Source of the DNA: Planctomycetota bacterium | GTDB taxonomy: Bacteria; Planctomycetota; Phycisphaerae; Sedimentisphaerales; Anaerohalosphaeraceae | DNA length: 40,494 bases | Assembly: GCA_013349435.1 (NCBI GenBank) | Contig: DUZQ01000018.1 | Coordinates: 1 to 40,494 of the forward strand | Reading direction: 5' to 3' | The notes under the pieces: generated by a model | What the model saw: only the letters and a program-made list of their open reading frames with translations | The model's database searches: none | Told to the model about the DNA's origin: nothing | Position numbers and translations under genes: made by a program | Shown here: piece after piece, positions 6,570 through 12,558 of the stretch | Layout of the letters: the number at the start of each line of letters is the position of its first letter | Position numbering within the stretch: position 1 is the stretch's first letter

Positions 6570-7504
6570 GCCTTGATTAGGTTTGCTGAGGCGCGTGACG
6601 CCTCCTGCAAATAGTCCGGGCCGAGGGCAAGGTAGTACTTCTGTGTTGTCTCGATGCTGCTGTGGCCTGCAAGTGACATGACGTCACGCAGGGGCAGGCA
6701 TCGGGCCCAATTGGTGATGGCTGTTCTCCTCAAGTCATGGAAGCAGCCATCACTTATTTTTGCGGCTCTTAAAATTTGTTTGAAAGGCTTTGAGAAATTC
6801 TCATCGGGACACAGGCAAACCCGCTCGGACAGACTGCCGATTCTTTTCTGCAGCGACCAGTATCTTCTCTCAGCGAGCATTACATAAGGCTGGCCCGCCG
6901 GCAGGCCCGGCAGGATTACGCCGAGCAGCAAATTGTAAAGCTGGGCTGACAGTGGCACCGTCCGAATCTGATAGTTCTTCGGCTGCCAGGGCCAGGTATA
7001 TGCCGTCCGCCTCTTTGGCCTGATCTTGATAAACTGCCTCTCGAAATCTATGTCGGCGACTGTCAGGTTCAGGACCTCCGAGCGCCTCAGGCCCGCCGTC
7101 AATGACGCGATAATTCTTGCCCGCCACAATTCGTTAGGGCTACTTGCAAGTATCGCCTGTATTTCAGGTTCGCTGAAAACGCGGATGTCCTGCTGGGTGG
7201 TCCGCAAAGGCCGCAGGGTATCGAACGGATCGGCGGCGATAATTCTTCGCCGAATGGCCCAGGAGAAAACGGGTCTTACCATCTTAACATAACTGTTAGC
7301 AGATACGGCACTCATCCTGCCTGCCAGCCAGCCCTGAAAATCCTCGGCGCAGCAGTAGTCGAACTCGGCGATTTTAATATCGCCGACCGACTCAATCAGG
7401 TAACGGAACGCCCGCCGCCTGAACTGCCCGGTTGACCAGGCTTCCCGATGCTTCTGCGAATATAGTTTTATTGACTCTCTTAGCGTGCAATGGCTATCCA
7501 ACAT
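6533..7504 (-). CDS. int: Phage integrase, tyrosine recombinase
   Basis: Integrase of 323 residues. The start at 7504 follows a strong AAAGGAGGTG site and is preferred to 7546. Residues 5-95 are the core-binding SAM-like domain. The catalytic domain has Arg140 (TAGLRRSE), His256 and Arg259 (FHDLRR), His281 (LAGHSS) and Tyr290/291 (TTQKYY). The C-terminal residues are encoded by the tRNA 3' end that forms attP. A 17-base inverted repeat flanks the gene (6473-6489 and 7526-7542), so integrase or excisionase may bind around its own gene. This is the enzyme most likely to integrate the phage. Confidence 0.93.
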   Translation of the reverse strand: MLDSHCTLRESIKLYSQKHREAWSTGQFRRRAFRYLIESVGDIKIAEFDYCCAEDFQGWLAGRMSAVSANSYVKMVRPVFSWAIRRRIIAADPFDTLRPLRTTQQDIRVFSEPEIQAILASSPNELWRARIIASLTAGLRRSEVLNLTVADIDFERQFIKIRPKRRTAYTWPWQPKNYQIRTVPLSAQLYNLLLGVILPGLPAGQPYVMLAERRYWSLQKRIGSLSERVCLCPDENFSKPFKQILRAAKISDGCFHDLRRTAITNWARCLPLRDVMSLAGHSSIETTQKYYLALGPDYLQEASRASANLIKAIGATGLEPATS

Positions 7505-7634
7505 GTTCCACCTCCTTTCATAAATAGCCATGGCTGCAAACCGCATAACAGTTTACAGCACTGCACGCCAGCCGTCAACTGCACCACCTATGGCATATTC
7601 AATTTTCAAAGAGCGTCAAAAAATTCTGATAAAG

Positions 7635-7669
7635 AGCCCCCATCAACTTTCCCATGTTAAATGGGGGCT
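7635..7669 (-). terminator. Terminator-like hairpin after the tRNA cassette
   Basis: AGCCCCCAT at 7635-7643 pairs perfectly with ATGGGGGCT at 7661-7669. On the minus strand the hairpin is followed by CTTTATC and then a T-run about ten bases on. It lies downstream of the two permuted tRNA genes and before the integrase promoter region, so it probably ends the cassette transcript. Confidence 0.6.
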
Positions 7670-7735
7670 ATTCACGATTTTGCGATGATTAGCAATTGTT
7701 GGTATTCTCCGTTTAAGTTATCTTTTAATCTAATA

Positions 7736-7824
7736 TAACTTGCTCTACCACTGAGCTACCCCCGCGAATATAATATATAATAGCATGGAGCGGGGGAACG
7801 GAATCGAACCGTTGCACAGTTATA
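7736..7824 (-). tRNA. Circularly permuted tRNA gene 2 (3' half before 5' half)
   Basis: On the minus strand the 3' half comes first: TAACT (7822-7818), GTGC, T-arm AACGG-TTCGATT-CCGTT, acceptor CCCCCGC (7796-7790), discriminator T and an encoded CCA (7788-7786). After 20 AT-rich bases the 5' half follows: acceptor GCGGGGG (7765-7759), TA, D-arm GCTC-AGTGGTA-GAGC, A26 and AGTTA (7740-7736). The acceptor (7 bp) and anticodon stem AGTTA/TAACT (5 bp, 7 with the next two bases) pair perfectly across the permuted order. The outer flanks also pair over about 12 bases (AAAAGATAACTT with AAGGTTATCTTTT). The anticodon loop falls at the break, so no standard anticodon can be read. Its 5' half and TCCA end resemble tRNA-Gly, but identity is open. 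Confidence 0.7.
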
Positions 7825-7890
7825 AAAAGATAACCTTCGACCCAACAAACATCGCAAGGTTTTAGACTTAGAGCAATAATCTCAAGCTTA

Positions 7891-7980
7891 TGTTGCCAAC
7901 GAGAGTAATCTCGATGTGTCTGCCAATTCCACCACCTCGCCGTGAATGGCGAGGGCAGGATTCGAACCTGCACGGCAACA
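7891..7980 (-). tRNA. Circularly permuted tRNA-Leu-like gene 1
   Basis: On the minus strand: variable-arm strand TGTTGCC (7980-7974), T-arm GCAGG-TTCGAAT-CCTGC, acceptor CCTCGCC (7954-7948), A, then only TTCAC, then acceptor GGCGAGG (7941-7935), TG, a Leu-type D-arm (GTGGAATTGGCAGACAC), an anticodon-position hairpin, and variable-arm strand GGCAACA (7897-7891). Acceptor and variable arm each pair perfectly over 7 bp in the permuted order, so the break lies in the variable loop. The anticodon hairpin CGAG-ATTACT-CTCG has a 6-base loop, one short of normal, so decoding is doubtful. Flanks contain a further 8-bp complement (AGACTTAG with CTAAGTCT). No CCA is encoded. Confidence 0.7.
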
Positions 7981-8040
7981 GGTTTTTCAGGCTAACTCTA
8001 AGCCTAAGTCTGTAAGCACCAATAAGATGCTTGCTCTCTA

Positions 8041-8588
8041 TTAACTTGTAAATATATAACCGAGAATATTCTCAGCAATTTCAGCTTTAAGAACCTCGGC
8101 GCTATTTGATTGTTCTCTTGCTATTTTGATAGCATCTTGCAATTTTTCAATACGTTCAATTATGGTGTCGCGTTCTTTTTCCGGCAACGCACCAGAAAGA
8201 TGAATCGTTACCCAATGGCCGATTGTTTTATCCACACTAATCAAATCTGTTTGCGCTGGATGTTCTTTTGTGGCATGGTATTTAACAATCGGCTCTATCT
8301 TTTTCTGAGTTTTGACTGTTTGTTCCGGTTCGGTAACATAGCAATTTTTTGCCACATCCAATTTCCATATCTTATCAGTTGGCAAAGTAGGCAAATTGTT
8401 TGCCAGTGTTCGCAAATCAATAAGCTGTTTTTCAAGAAATAAGAGCACTGAAACTGGAACATCAGAAAGAATCGTATCTCCTGCTACAATCACATCAGCT
8501 TTGGCAGAAGTAGATGAACTGTCGTCAAAAGGTTTTGGGCTTTTGTTTTTTTGCCCTGTACCAGAGCAATAACTTGATTTAGTATCAT
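8041..8588 (-). pseudogene. Shortened, frameshifted gene of a widespread unknown family
   Basis: The frame from the ATG at 8588 (AAAGGA seven bases upstream) gives MILNQVIALVQGKKTKAQNL and stops at 8490. A different frame then carries about 150 residues, from SAKADVIVAGD through VLLFLEKQLIDL, KEHPAQTDLI and VTIHLSGALPEKERD to the end at 8041. From memory both parts match one family of about 230-residue bacterial proteins (I believe DUF7873) that starts LNQxIAxxKG and continues with these motifs. About 60 internal codons and the frame appear lost. The product would be a 32-residue peptide unless ribosomes shift. It is the first element of the tRNA cassette transcript. Confidence 0.55.
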
Positions 8589-8608
8589 AATTTATCCTTT
8601 CTGCACTT

Positions 8609-8645
8609 AAAAAAAATAAAGCCAACGGCATAATAGCCGCTGGCT
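8609..8645 (-). terminator. Intrinsic terminator or attenuator in the cassette leader
   Basis: On the minus strand AGCCAGCGGC-TATTAT-GCCGTTGGCT forms a 10-bp stem with one G-U pair, followed by TTATTTTTTTT. It lies about 40 bases after a promoter and 20 bases before the ATG at 8588. This position suits an attenuator, or a terminator for upstream transcripts. A long apparent ORF that spans it is therefore not a single gene. Confidence 0.8.
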
Positions 8646-8687
8646 TCGGAGGGGGTGATGAAAAGCTAACATTTACGTATAAGGCCC

Positions 8688-8715
8688 ATTGTAGCCATGT
8701 CGCAAAAATAGTCAA
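8688..8715 (-). promoter_or_regulatory. Sigma70-like promoter for the tRNA cassette
   Basis: On the minus strand TTGACT (8715-8710), 16 bases, then TACAAT (8693-8688). It is followed by a short leader, the hairpin at 8609-8645, the shortened DUF-like gene and the two permuted tRNA genes, and the transcript probably ends at 7635-7669. This makes the stretch 8715-7635 a self-contained cassette. Confidence 0.65.
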
Positions 8716-8779
8716 CAGAACCAAACCTCGTGCGAAATACGGGTATTGTCGCGGGAGTCGGCTGTCGGATTGGCTTTTG

Positions 8780-8911
8780 TTAGCCGTTGCCATAATATTT
8801 GGAACGCCTTTTTTTGCGCTGGCATTCATCGCAGACTCTCCTGCCCTTGGCCAGGATCGCTTTGACGCATTCATTCCTTACGAACGTCCTCAGGCCCGCC
8901 CTGGCCGACAT
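8780..8911 (-). CDS. Small basic zinc-finger-like protein (43 residues)
   Basis: The ATG at 8911 is preceded by AAGGGA at normal spacing. The product is 43 residues, very basic, with cysteines in NEC and VCDEC (…RRVCDECQRKKRRSK). This suggests a small nucleic-acid-binding zinc knuckle. It overlaps the end of the preceding gene by 41 bases in another frame, as is common in this cluster. No named family. Confidence 0.5.
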   Translation of the reverse strand: MSARAGLRTFVRNECVKAILAKGRRVCDECQRKKRRSKYYGNG

Positions 8912-9122
8912 GGTAATCCCTTATCAGATTTTCGCTTGCAGCTCCGGTAGCTATCGAAAAATCGTCAAGGCTCCGGTTCAGCTCGCCCTTTATCATATCC
9001 GAGTTGGCCGGCATGCCGCTATTTAGATCGGCCACCACAGCTATGACGGTCCGGCACAATGCATCTGCCGCCAATCTTAACGCCTTGTACTTCGCACCCA
9101 ACGCCTCAAATTCGCTATTCAT
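8871..9122 (-). CDS. Hypothetical early protein
   Basis: Protein of 83 residues, probably helical, with GAGG upstream of the ATG at 9122. It overlaps the preceding and following short genes. It belongs to the operon driven by the promoter at 9773-9800. No recognised domain or motif. Confidence 0.5.
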   Translation of the reverse strand: MNSEFEALGAKYKALRLAADALCRTVIAVVADLNSGMPANSDMIKGELNRSLDDFSIATGAASENLIRDYHVGQGGPEDVRKE

Positions 9123-9309
9123 CTTCTATTTTCCTCTTCAAACTTGCCCTCCGCAGGCCCTCTATTCCCAGTGGCGGTGTAGTCAATGCGACAGTCTCGT
9201 CCGGGTCATGGTCGATTTCGGCAAGCTGCCATTGGACACCATCGGTCGGCAGGTATTCGATCCACCTGCCAGCCCTACCCACAAGGCCCCGCCAGGATCG
9301 CTTTGTCAA
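9115..9309 (-). CDS. Hypothetical small early protein, TTG start
   Basis: A 64-residue frame starting with TTG (TKRSWRGLVGRAGRW). The start overlaps the stop of the preceding gene (TTGA), so translation could be coupled. It is compact with a basic first third and an acidic end. The codon start is weak, so this gene is less certain than its neighbours. Confidence 0.4.
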   Translation of the reverse strand: MTKRSWRGLVGRAGRWIEYLPTDGVQWQLAEIDHDPDETVALTTPPLGIEGLRRASLKRKIEDE

Positions 9310-9506
9310 AAAAGATACTTAATCGTCTTTCCCACCGTCGGATGGTGGGCGATAGCCGAGCAAATGGCGTTGCGGACCTTGGCGTTCAGGTCGTCAAGGA
9401 ACTGGGCACTTACCCTGTCCGCCTGCCAGCCCTTTCGGTTCTCGGCCGCCCAGCGAAGGGCGAAATCCTTGCAGTGCTTTCGGTTTATCAGGTCCGTTCT
9501 TGCCAT
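9306..9506 (-). CDS. Hypothetical small early protein
   Basis: Protein of 66 residues with AAGGCGG upstream of the ATG. It is helical with Trp/Arg-rich patches and ends HHPTVGKTIKYLF. Position in the early operon suggests a regulatory or DNA-associated role, but nothing in the sequence names one. Confidence 0.5.
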   Translation of the reverse strand: MARTDLINRKHCKDFALRWAAENRKGWQADRVSAQFLDDLNAKVRNAICSAIAHHPTVGKTIKYLF

Positions 9507-9531
9507 CTTGCCGCCTTAATTTTTTTTATAA

Positions 9532-9741
9532 TTAGCCGGTTTTTTCCGGATTTTTGTCTTGACTTCCATCGTTGAAGTTGGTAAGCTTTTCAACTGCTGC
9601 ACGGAAGCCCTCATTGCGGGTTCGATAGCCCCGGTTGGCACACCAGGCATCGAATGCCGCCCAGCATTTCACGGATGCCGTTAAGTTTTTGTCTTCAAAT
9701 TCGACTTGGGTTTCGGTTTTAGTTTTTGTCACTTCTGCCAT
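9532..9741 (-). CDS. Hypothetical early protein, first gene of operon
   Basis: Protein of 69 residues with AGGAG eight bases before the ATG. It is the first gene after a strong promoter at 9773-9800. Residues 20-55 (KCWAAFDAWCANRGYRTRNE) could form a small helical domain. No family recognised. Confidence 0.55.
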   Translation of the reverse strand: MAEVTKTKTETQVEFEDKNLTASVKCWAAFDAWCANRGYRTRNEGFRAAVEKLTNFNDGSQDKNPEKTG

Positions 9742-9772
9742 ACCGATTACTCCTACCTAAAGTACACCCTTA

Positions 9773-9800
9773 AAAATACGGTTTTGATGGAATTTGTCAA
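9773..9800 (-). promoter_or_regulatory. Strong sigma70-like promoter, early minus operon
   Basis: On the minus strand TTGACA (9800-9795), 16 bases, then TATTTT (9778-9773), about 30 bases before the ATG at 9741. The 152-base region between the divergent genes 9741 (minus) and 9909 (plus) is AT-rich. A weaker plus-strand TACAAT is at 9868-9873. This is the best candidate for a lysogeny control region, although no repressor gene was recognised. Confidence 0.65.
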
Positions 9801-9908
9801 GTAAAAAACGTCCAGAAATGTAAGTTTATGTAATTAAAAGTATCTAACTGTTTTTATTACAAAGAGTTACAATATGAAAAATTTTCCTAAATTTTGGAGA
9901 TTATAGAA

Positions 9909-10244
9909 ATGCCAACAAAAAGAGAAGAAGTTTTCTGGGATAATATCCAACCCATAGCGGAACTTTTTGAAAACATTTTCAAATTGAAACCAATGTGTTC
10001 AGCCAGTCTTATGGGCTTCGTTTCTATGTCTGATAAACAGCGCTTGGCTTTTTTACATAGGGCCAAAAATATCTCCTACAAAGAAGCCAAGAAAATTGCT
10101 CAAAAAATGAAGGCTGATATAGATACTATTTCTGCTGTTGTTGGAACGGATGAGATTTTAACCGAGGTTTCAATTCCGAAAATAATGCATGAAACAAAGA
10201 AAGGCAAAAAGAAGTATCCGCGTGATTCCGTAAAACATGGATAA
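9909..10244 (+). CDS. Hypothetical plus-strand protein
   Basis: Protein of 111 residues from the ATG at 9909 (GGAG nine bases upstream). An upstream TTG at 9894 is rejected. Mostly helical with a Lys-rich end (HETKKGKKKYPRDS). The segment AKNISYKEAKKIAQKMKAD resembles part of a DNA-binding helical domain, but no clear helix-turn-helix is present. Its divergent position opposite the early operon makes a regulator plausible. Confidence 0.55.
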   Translation: MPTKREEVFWDNIQPIAELFENIFKLKPMCSASLMGFVSMSDKQRLAFLHRAKNISYKEAKKIAQKMKADIDTISAVVGTDEILTEVSIPKIMHETKKGKKKYPRDSVKHG

Positions 10245-10289
10245 TTTTGCGAATTGCCAGTTCCTTCTCAAAGTTTATCGTTTTCGGAT

Positions 10290-10319
10290 GTGACATAGTT
10301 TCACCTTCGCCTTTATAAT
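10290..10319 (+). promoter_or_regulatory. Possible plus-strand promoter in the 10245-10490 gap
   Basis: GTGACA (10290-10295), 18 bases, TATAAT (10314-10319). A TTGACA at 10424-10429 nearer the next gene has no good -10 partner. The gap also holds two copies of TTTTTGCGGA (10355, 10366) and the palindrome GTGAC-TTATAG-GTCAC just before the ATG at 10491, a possible operator. Confidence 0.4.
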
Positions 10320-10490
10320 AGCGGCCGTTTGCGGAGTATCAAGTGTTGATTGGATTTTTGCGGATTTTTTGCGGAAATCTTAAAAAGATAAACCTGGCAA
10401 TTATTATCAAAAAAAAAATAGGCTTGACAATGCCGGCGGACTGTAGAAGATGGACAAAAGAGTTAAAATGGTGACTTATAGGTCACAGAA

Positions 10491-10703
10491 ATGGCCAAAG
10501 AAAACGCAAAACGTATTCAGACAATCGAAAAGACCGGCAAGGGGATCAAACTTGGTATGTTTATCGGCGGCCTCGTAATGGTTGGTTCGCTTATTGTCAC
10601 CTGTGCGGGCAGGTTCAGTTATCTGCAGGGGCTGGCCGGATTTATAATCGGCCTGGTTATTCTGATTGTCTACAGGCTTGGCGCATGGTGGTATCATGGT
10701 TAA
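10491..10703 (+). CDS. Small two-helix membrane protein
   Basis: Protein of 70 residues. Basic N-terminus (KENAKRIQTIEKTGKGIK), then two membrane helices (LGMFIGGLVMVGSLIVTC and GLAGFIIGLVILIVYRLG), ending in WWYHG. One of few plus-strand genes. Overlaps a second small membrane gene. Could be a superinfection-exclusion or holin-type protein; no family recognised. Confidence 0.6.
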   Translation: MAKENAKRIQTIEKTGKGIKLGMFIGGLVMVGSLIVTCAGRFSYLQGLAGFIIGLVILIVYRLGAWWYHG

Positions 10704-10809
10704 CTTTGCAATACTCGCCGAAAAGCTGTTCCGGTGGGACTGCGTCACGGTGGTCGGCCTGTTTTTCCTTGTGACAATCGTCACGGTCTATTGCCTGCTT
10801 AAGGGCTGA
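10696..10809 (+). CDS. 37-residue membrane peptide
   Basis: The ATG at 10696 overlaps the end of the previous gene (CATGGTTAA). The product has one membrane helix (VTVVGLFFLVTIVTVYCLL) after a short polar start (VNFAILAEKLFRWD). The pair of overlapping small membrane genes on the plus strand suggests a two-component membrane function, for example a toxin or exclusion protein. This is inference. Confidence 0.45.
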   Translation: MVNFAILAEKLFRWDCVTVVGLFFLVTIVTVYCLLKG

Positions 10810-10836
10810 GGGGGATTAGTCGTTAGTCATTAGTTG

Positions 10837-10998
10837 TTAGTTTTTAGTTTTCAAGTCCTTTATCAATATTTCCCTTGCCAGTTGCGCCGGGCTTACCGGC
10901 CTCTGTTCCTTGGCCTGCCGCCGGCCAGCCTCGCGGCACAGCCTGGCCCACAGGTCGTCCGGCAACAGGACAGGGTGCCGCTTGGGATTTTTCTTCAT
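10837..10998 (-). CDS. Small ribbon-helix-helix-like protein
   Basis: Protein of 53 residues from the ATG at 10998, which has AAAGGA at good spacing; a longer frame to 11094 lacks support. HPVLLPDDLWARLCREAGRR followed by SPAQLAREILIKDL fits a CopG/Arc-like ribbon-helix-helix fold, though a strand with alternating residues is only weakly visible. Likely a transcriptional regulator. Confidence 0.5.
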   Translation of the reverse strand: MKKNPKRHPVLLPDDLWARLCREAGRRQAKEQRPVSPAQLAREILIKDLKTKN

Positions 10999-11182
10999 TT
11001 TGCAATCCTTTAACTCATTTATATTTAGATACTTATTATACTTTCGTTTAATACTCAAAATCTTATTATACTTTTTGCCTGAAAGGTTTAACAAGTCAAA
11101 CCATATGTGAGCTTGTGAGGTTTCGCCCTTTCAAATATGCCCCGGGCCGGGGGCCGAAGCCCCCAGCCGGAGCGAAAATTAC

Positions 11183-11428
11183 TCAATAATGGAATTCTGG
11201 CGATGCGAGACTGACGGTTCGGTCGTTATTATGGGCCGTCAACCAGGGGCCAGCCCATATTGCGAAGGATAGAGCAGATCGCCGAAGTTTAAAACCTATT
11301 AAAGGTGTGCCCGAAGAGTGTATCTCGAATTCTCCTCGGTCGCCATCAAAGGGCGGCACTCCCTCTTTCTTCAAAGTTTCCCAATCTTTCTTCGCCAATG
11401 ATACATACCATTTTTCTCGTGTCTTCAT
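11183..11428 (-). CDS. Hypothetical early protein
   Basis: Protein of 81 residues. Its leader AAAGGGGCGAAAAAATGAA is almost identical to that of the gene upstream (11453-11644), so the two are probably equally expressed. Sequence suggests a small mixed fold (GVPPFDGDRGEFEIHSSG). No family. Confidence 0.55.
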   Translation of the reverse strand: MKTREKWYVSLAKKDWETLKKEGVPPFDGDRGEFEIHSSGTPLIGFKLRRSALSFAIWAGPWLTAHNNDRTVSLASPEFHY

Positions 11429-11452
11429 TTTTTCGCCCCTTTCAAGTATCCT

Positions 11453-11644
11453 TTATTCTATTTCCGGTTCATTGAACTTTGCGATAAATTTTTTGCATTC
11501 TTCAAGGCTACCCTTGAAAATTATCACACGGTGGAACTCGATGTTATTGTGGCTACCATTCAAACTGACACACCGTTTATGGTCAGCTTGAAAGGATTCC
11601 GGATAGCCCAACTCTAAATGGAGTTTTACCCTTGCGTCTTTCAT
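11453..11644 (-). CDS. Hypothetical early protein
   Basis: Protein of 63 residues from the ATG at 11644, chosen for its AAAGGGGCG ribosome site; a longer frame to 11683 is rejected. Looks like an alpha/beta mini-domain (ARVKLHLELGYPESF, then IEFHRVIIFKGSLEECKKFI). Function unknown. Confidence 0.55.
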   Translation of the reverse strand: MKDARVKLHLELGYPESFQADHKRCVSLNGSHNNIEFHRVIIFKGSLEECKKFIAKFNEPEIE

Positions 11645-11661
11645 TTTTTCGCCCCTTTCAT

Positions 11662-12120
11662 TTATAACATTATAGTTTGACAATCTTCAATCCCAATCGT
11701 TAGAAACATTACACCGGTATTGATTTCCTCTGATAATTGCTCGCCAGCCTCTCGAACTTTGGCAGCTATTAGCCAACCTTGCACAGCCATATCCTTGACC
11801 ATCGATTTCGGGAACCAAATCAATCTCCGGAAAGTCCGCTCCAGATTATAAGCATCAAAGGCCACCTTCACGGCTACGGCTTTTTCAGTTTCTCGGTCGA
11901 TTTTATTGATTACGTGATAATCTTGTGACCATTGTTTGGCTTCCCGCCAGGCGCTTTGACGCTCGGAATAGTTACTTATAGCCTTCTGCCAAGTTGTATT
12001 ATTTACGGTACTATCCGCCCCCAGCCAGCGCTGCTGAATCCACCCCTTATTGCCATCGAAATCATTCAGCAAATATGCCTTCGCCGTTTCCTTCTCAATT
12101 GTAACTTTTACGCGTTCCAT
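11662..12120 (-). CDS. Hypothetical protein, first gene of early operon
   Basis: Protein of 152 residues from the ATG at 12120 (AGGAGCG upstream). The first 45 residues (VKVTIEKETAKAYLLNDFDG, then WIQQRWL) look like a small beta domain that could bind nucleic acid. Basic, helical remainder. It is the first gene downstream of a consensus promoter at 12176-12204. Possible regulator, but unproven. Confidence 0.55.
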   Translation of the reverse strand: MERVKVTIEKETAKAYLLNDFDGNKGWIQQRWLGADSTVNNTTWQKAISNYSERQSAWREAKQWSQDYHVINKIDRETEKAVAVKVAFDAYNLERTFRRLIWFPKSMVKDMAVQGWLIAAKVREAGEQLSEEINTGVMFLTIGIEDCQTIML

Positions 12121-12175
12121 TTTTTTCGCTCCTATCAAATTTGGTTATCATTATTTAATTATCAATCTATATACA

Positions 12176-12204
12176 AATATACACTGCATATTTGTTTTTG
12201 TCAA
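12176..12204 (-). promoter_or_regulatory. Consensus sigma70-like promoter
   Basis: On the minus strand TTGACA (12204-12199), 17 bases, then TATATT (12181-12176). It reads into the 12120-10837 gene set. About 40 bases further upstream is an operator-like repeat (12245-12263). This is the closest match to a sigma70 consensus in the genome and suggests an early or lysogenic operon. Confidence 0.75.
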
Positions 12205-12244
12205 CGGAAAAACCCAAAGAATCTTAAAAAATTTGCAAAATCGC

Positions 12245-12263
12245 CGTTTTTGGCGTAAAAACG
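12245..12263. promoter_or_regulatory. Operator-like inverted repeat
   Basis: CGTTTTTGGCGTAAAAACG has 7-base arms. Two close relatives lie at 70-88 and 134-152. The location upstream of the 12.2-kb promoter and, on the circle, near the start of the packaging operon fits a shared phage regulator site. The 187-base gap 12139-12325 holds no supported gene. Confidence 0.45.
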
Positions 12264-12325
12264 CGGAGTTTTGGGCAAAAAATTTTTGCAGAAAATTTCG
12301 GCGGGGAAATTGTCGATAGGATTTT

Positions 12326-12553
12326 CTATTTTTTTTCGCCGTTCAATGTGCCGTTTATTGCGGCCTTGATTTGATAGCTCTCGGCCTTCAGCCGGGCAAG
12401 CGTCCGGGCGGACGCCCTCAGGTCGTCCGAGCCGGCGGCGAACAGGTTTTTAATGTCACTAAAGCAGCTATCCAGCTCGGCCAGGACGGTGATAAACTGC
12501 ATAATCAGCCGGTTCTGCTCTATCAGCCTGTCATATTCTGTTCCGTCCGCCAT
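12326..12553 (-). CDS. Small coiled-coil protein at end of tail operon
   Basis: Protein of 75 residues, helical throughout (QFITVLAELDSCFSDIKNLF, then LRASARTLARLKAESYQIKA). GAGG lies before the ATG, five bases after the stop of the large tail gene. Last gene of the late region. Possibly a chaperone or an assembly factor for the tail tip; no family recognised. Confidence 0.55.
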   Translation of the reverse strand: MADGTEYDRLIEQNRLIMQFITVLAELDSCFSDIKNLFAAGSDDLRASARTLARLKAESYQIKAAINGTLNGEKK

Positions 12554-12558
12554 TACCG

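Noticed and set aside
7725-7973. 82-residue frame (…RGGSSVVEQ…)
   Set aside because: This is the translation of the two tRNA-like genes, not a protein gene.
8590-8874. N-terminal 95 residues of the long frame ending at 8041 as a membrane protein
   Set aside because: The stretch is crossed by a promoter (8688-8715) and an intrinsic terminator hairpin (8609-8645), so the frame is open by chance. The small zinc-finger gene 8780-8911 is in another frame.
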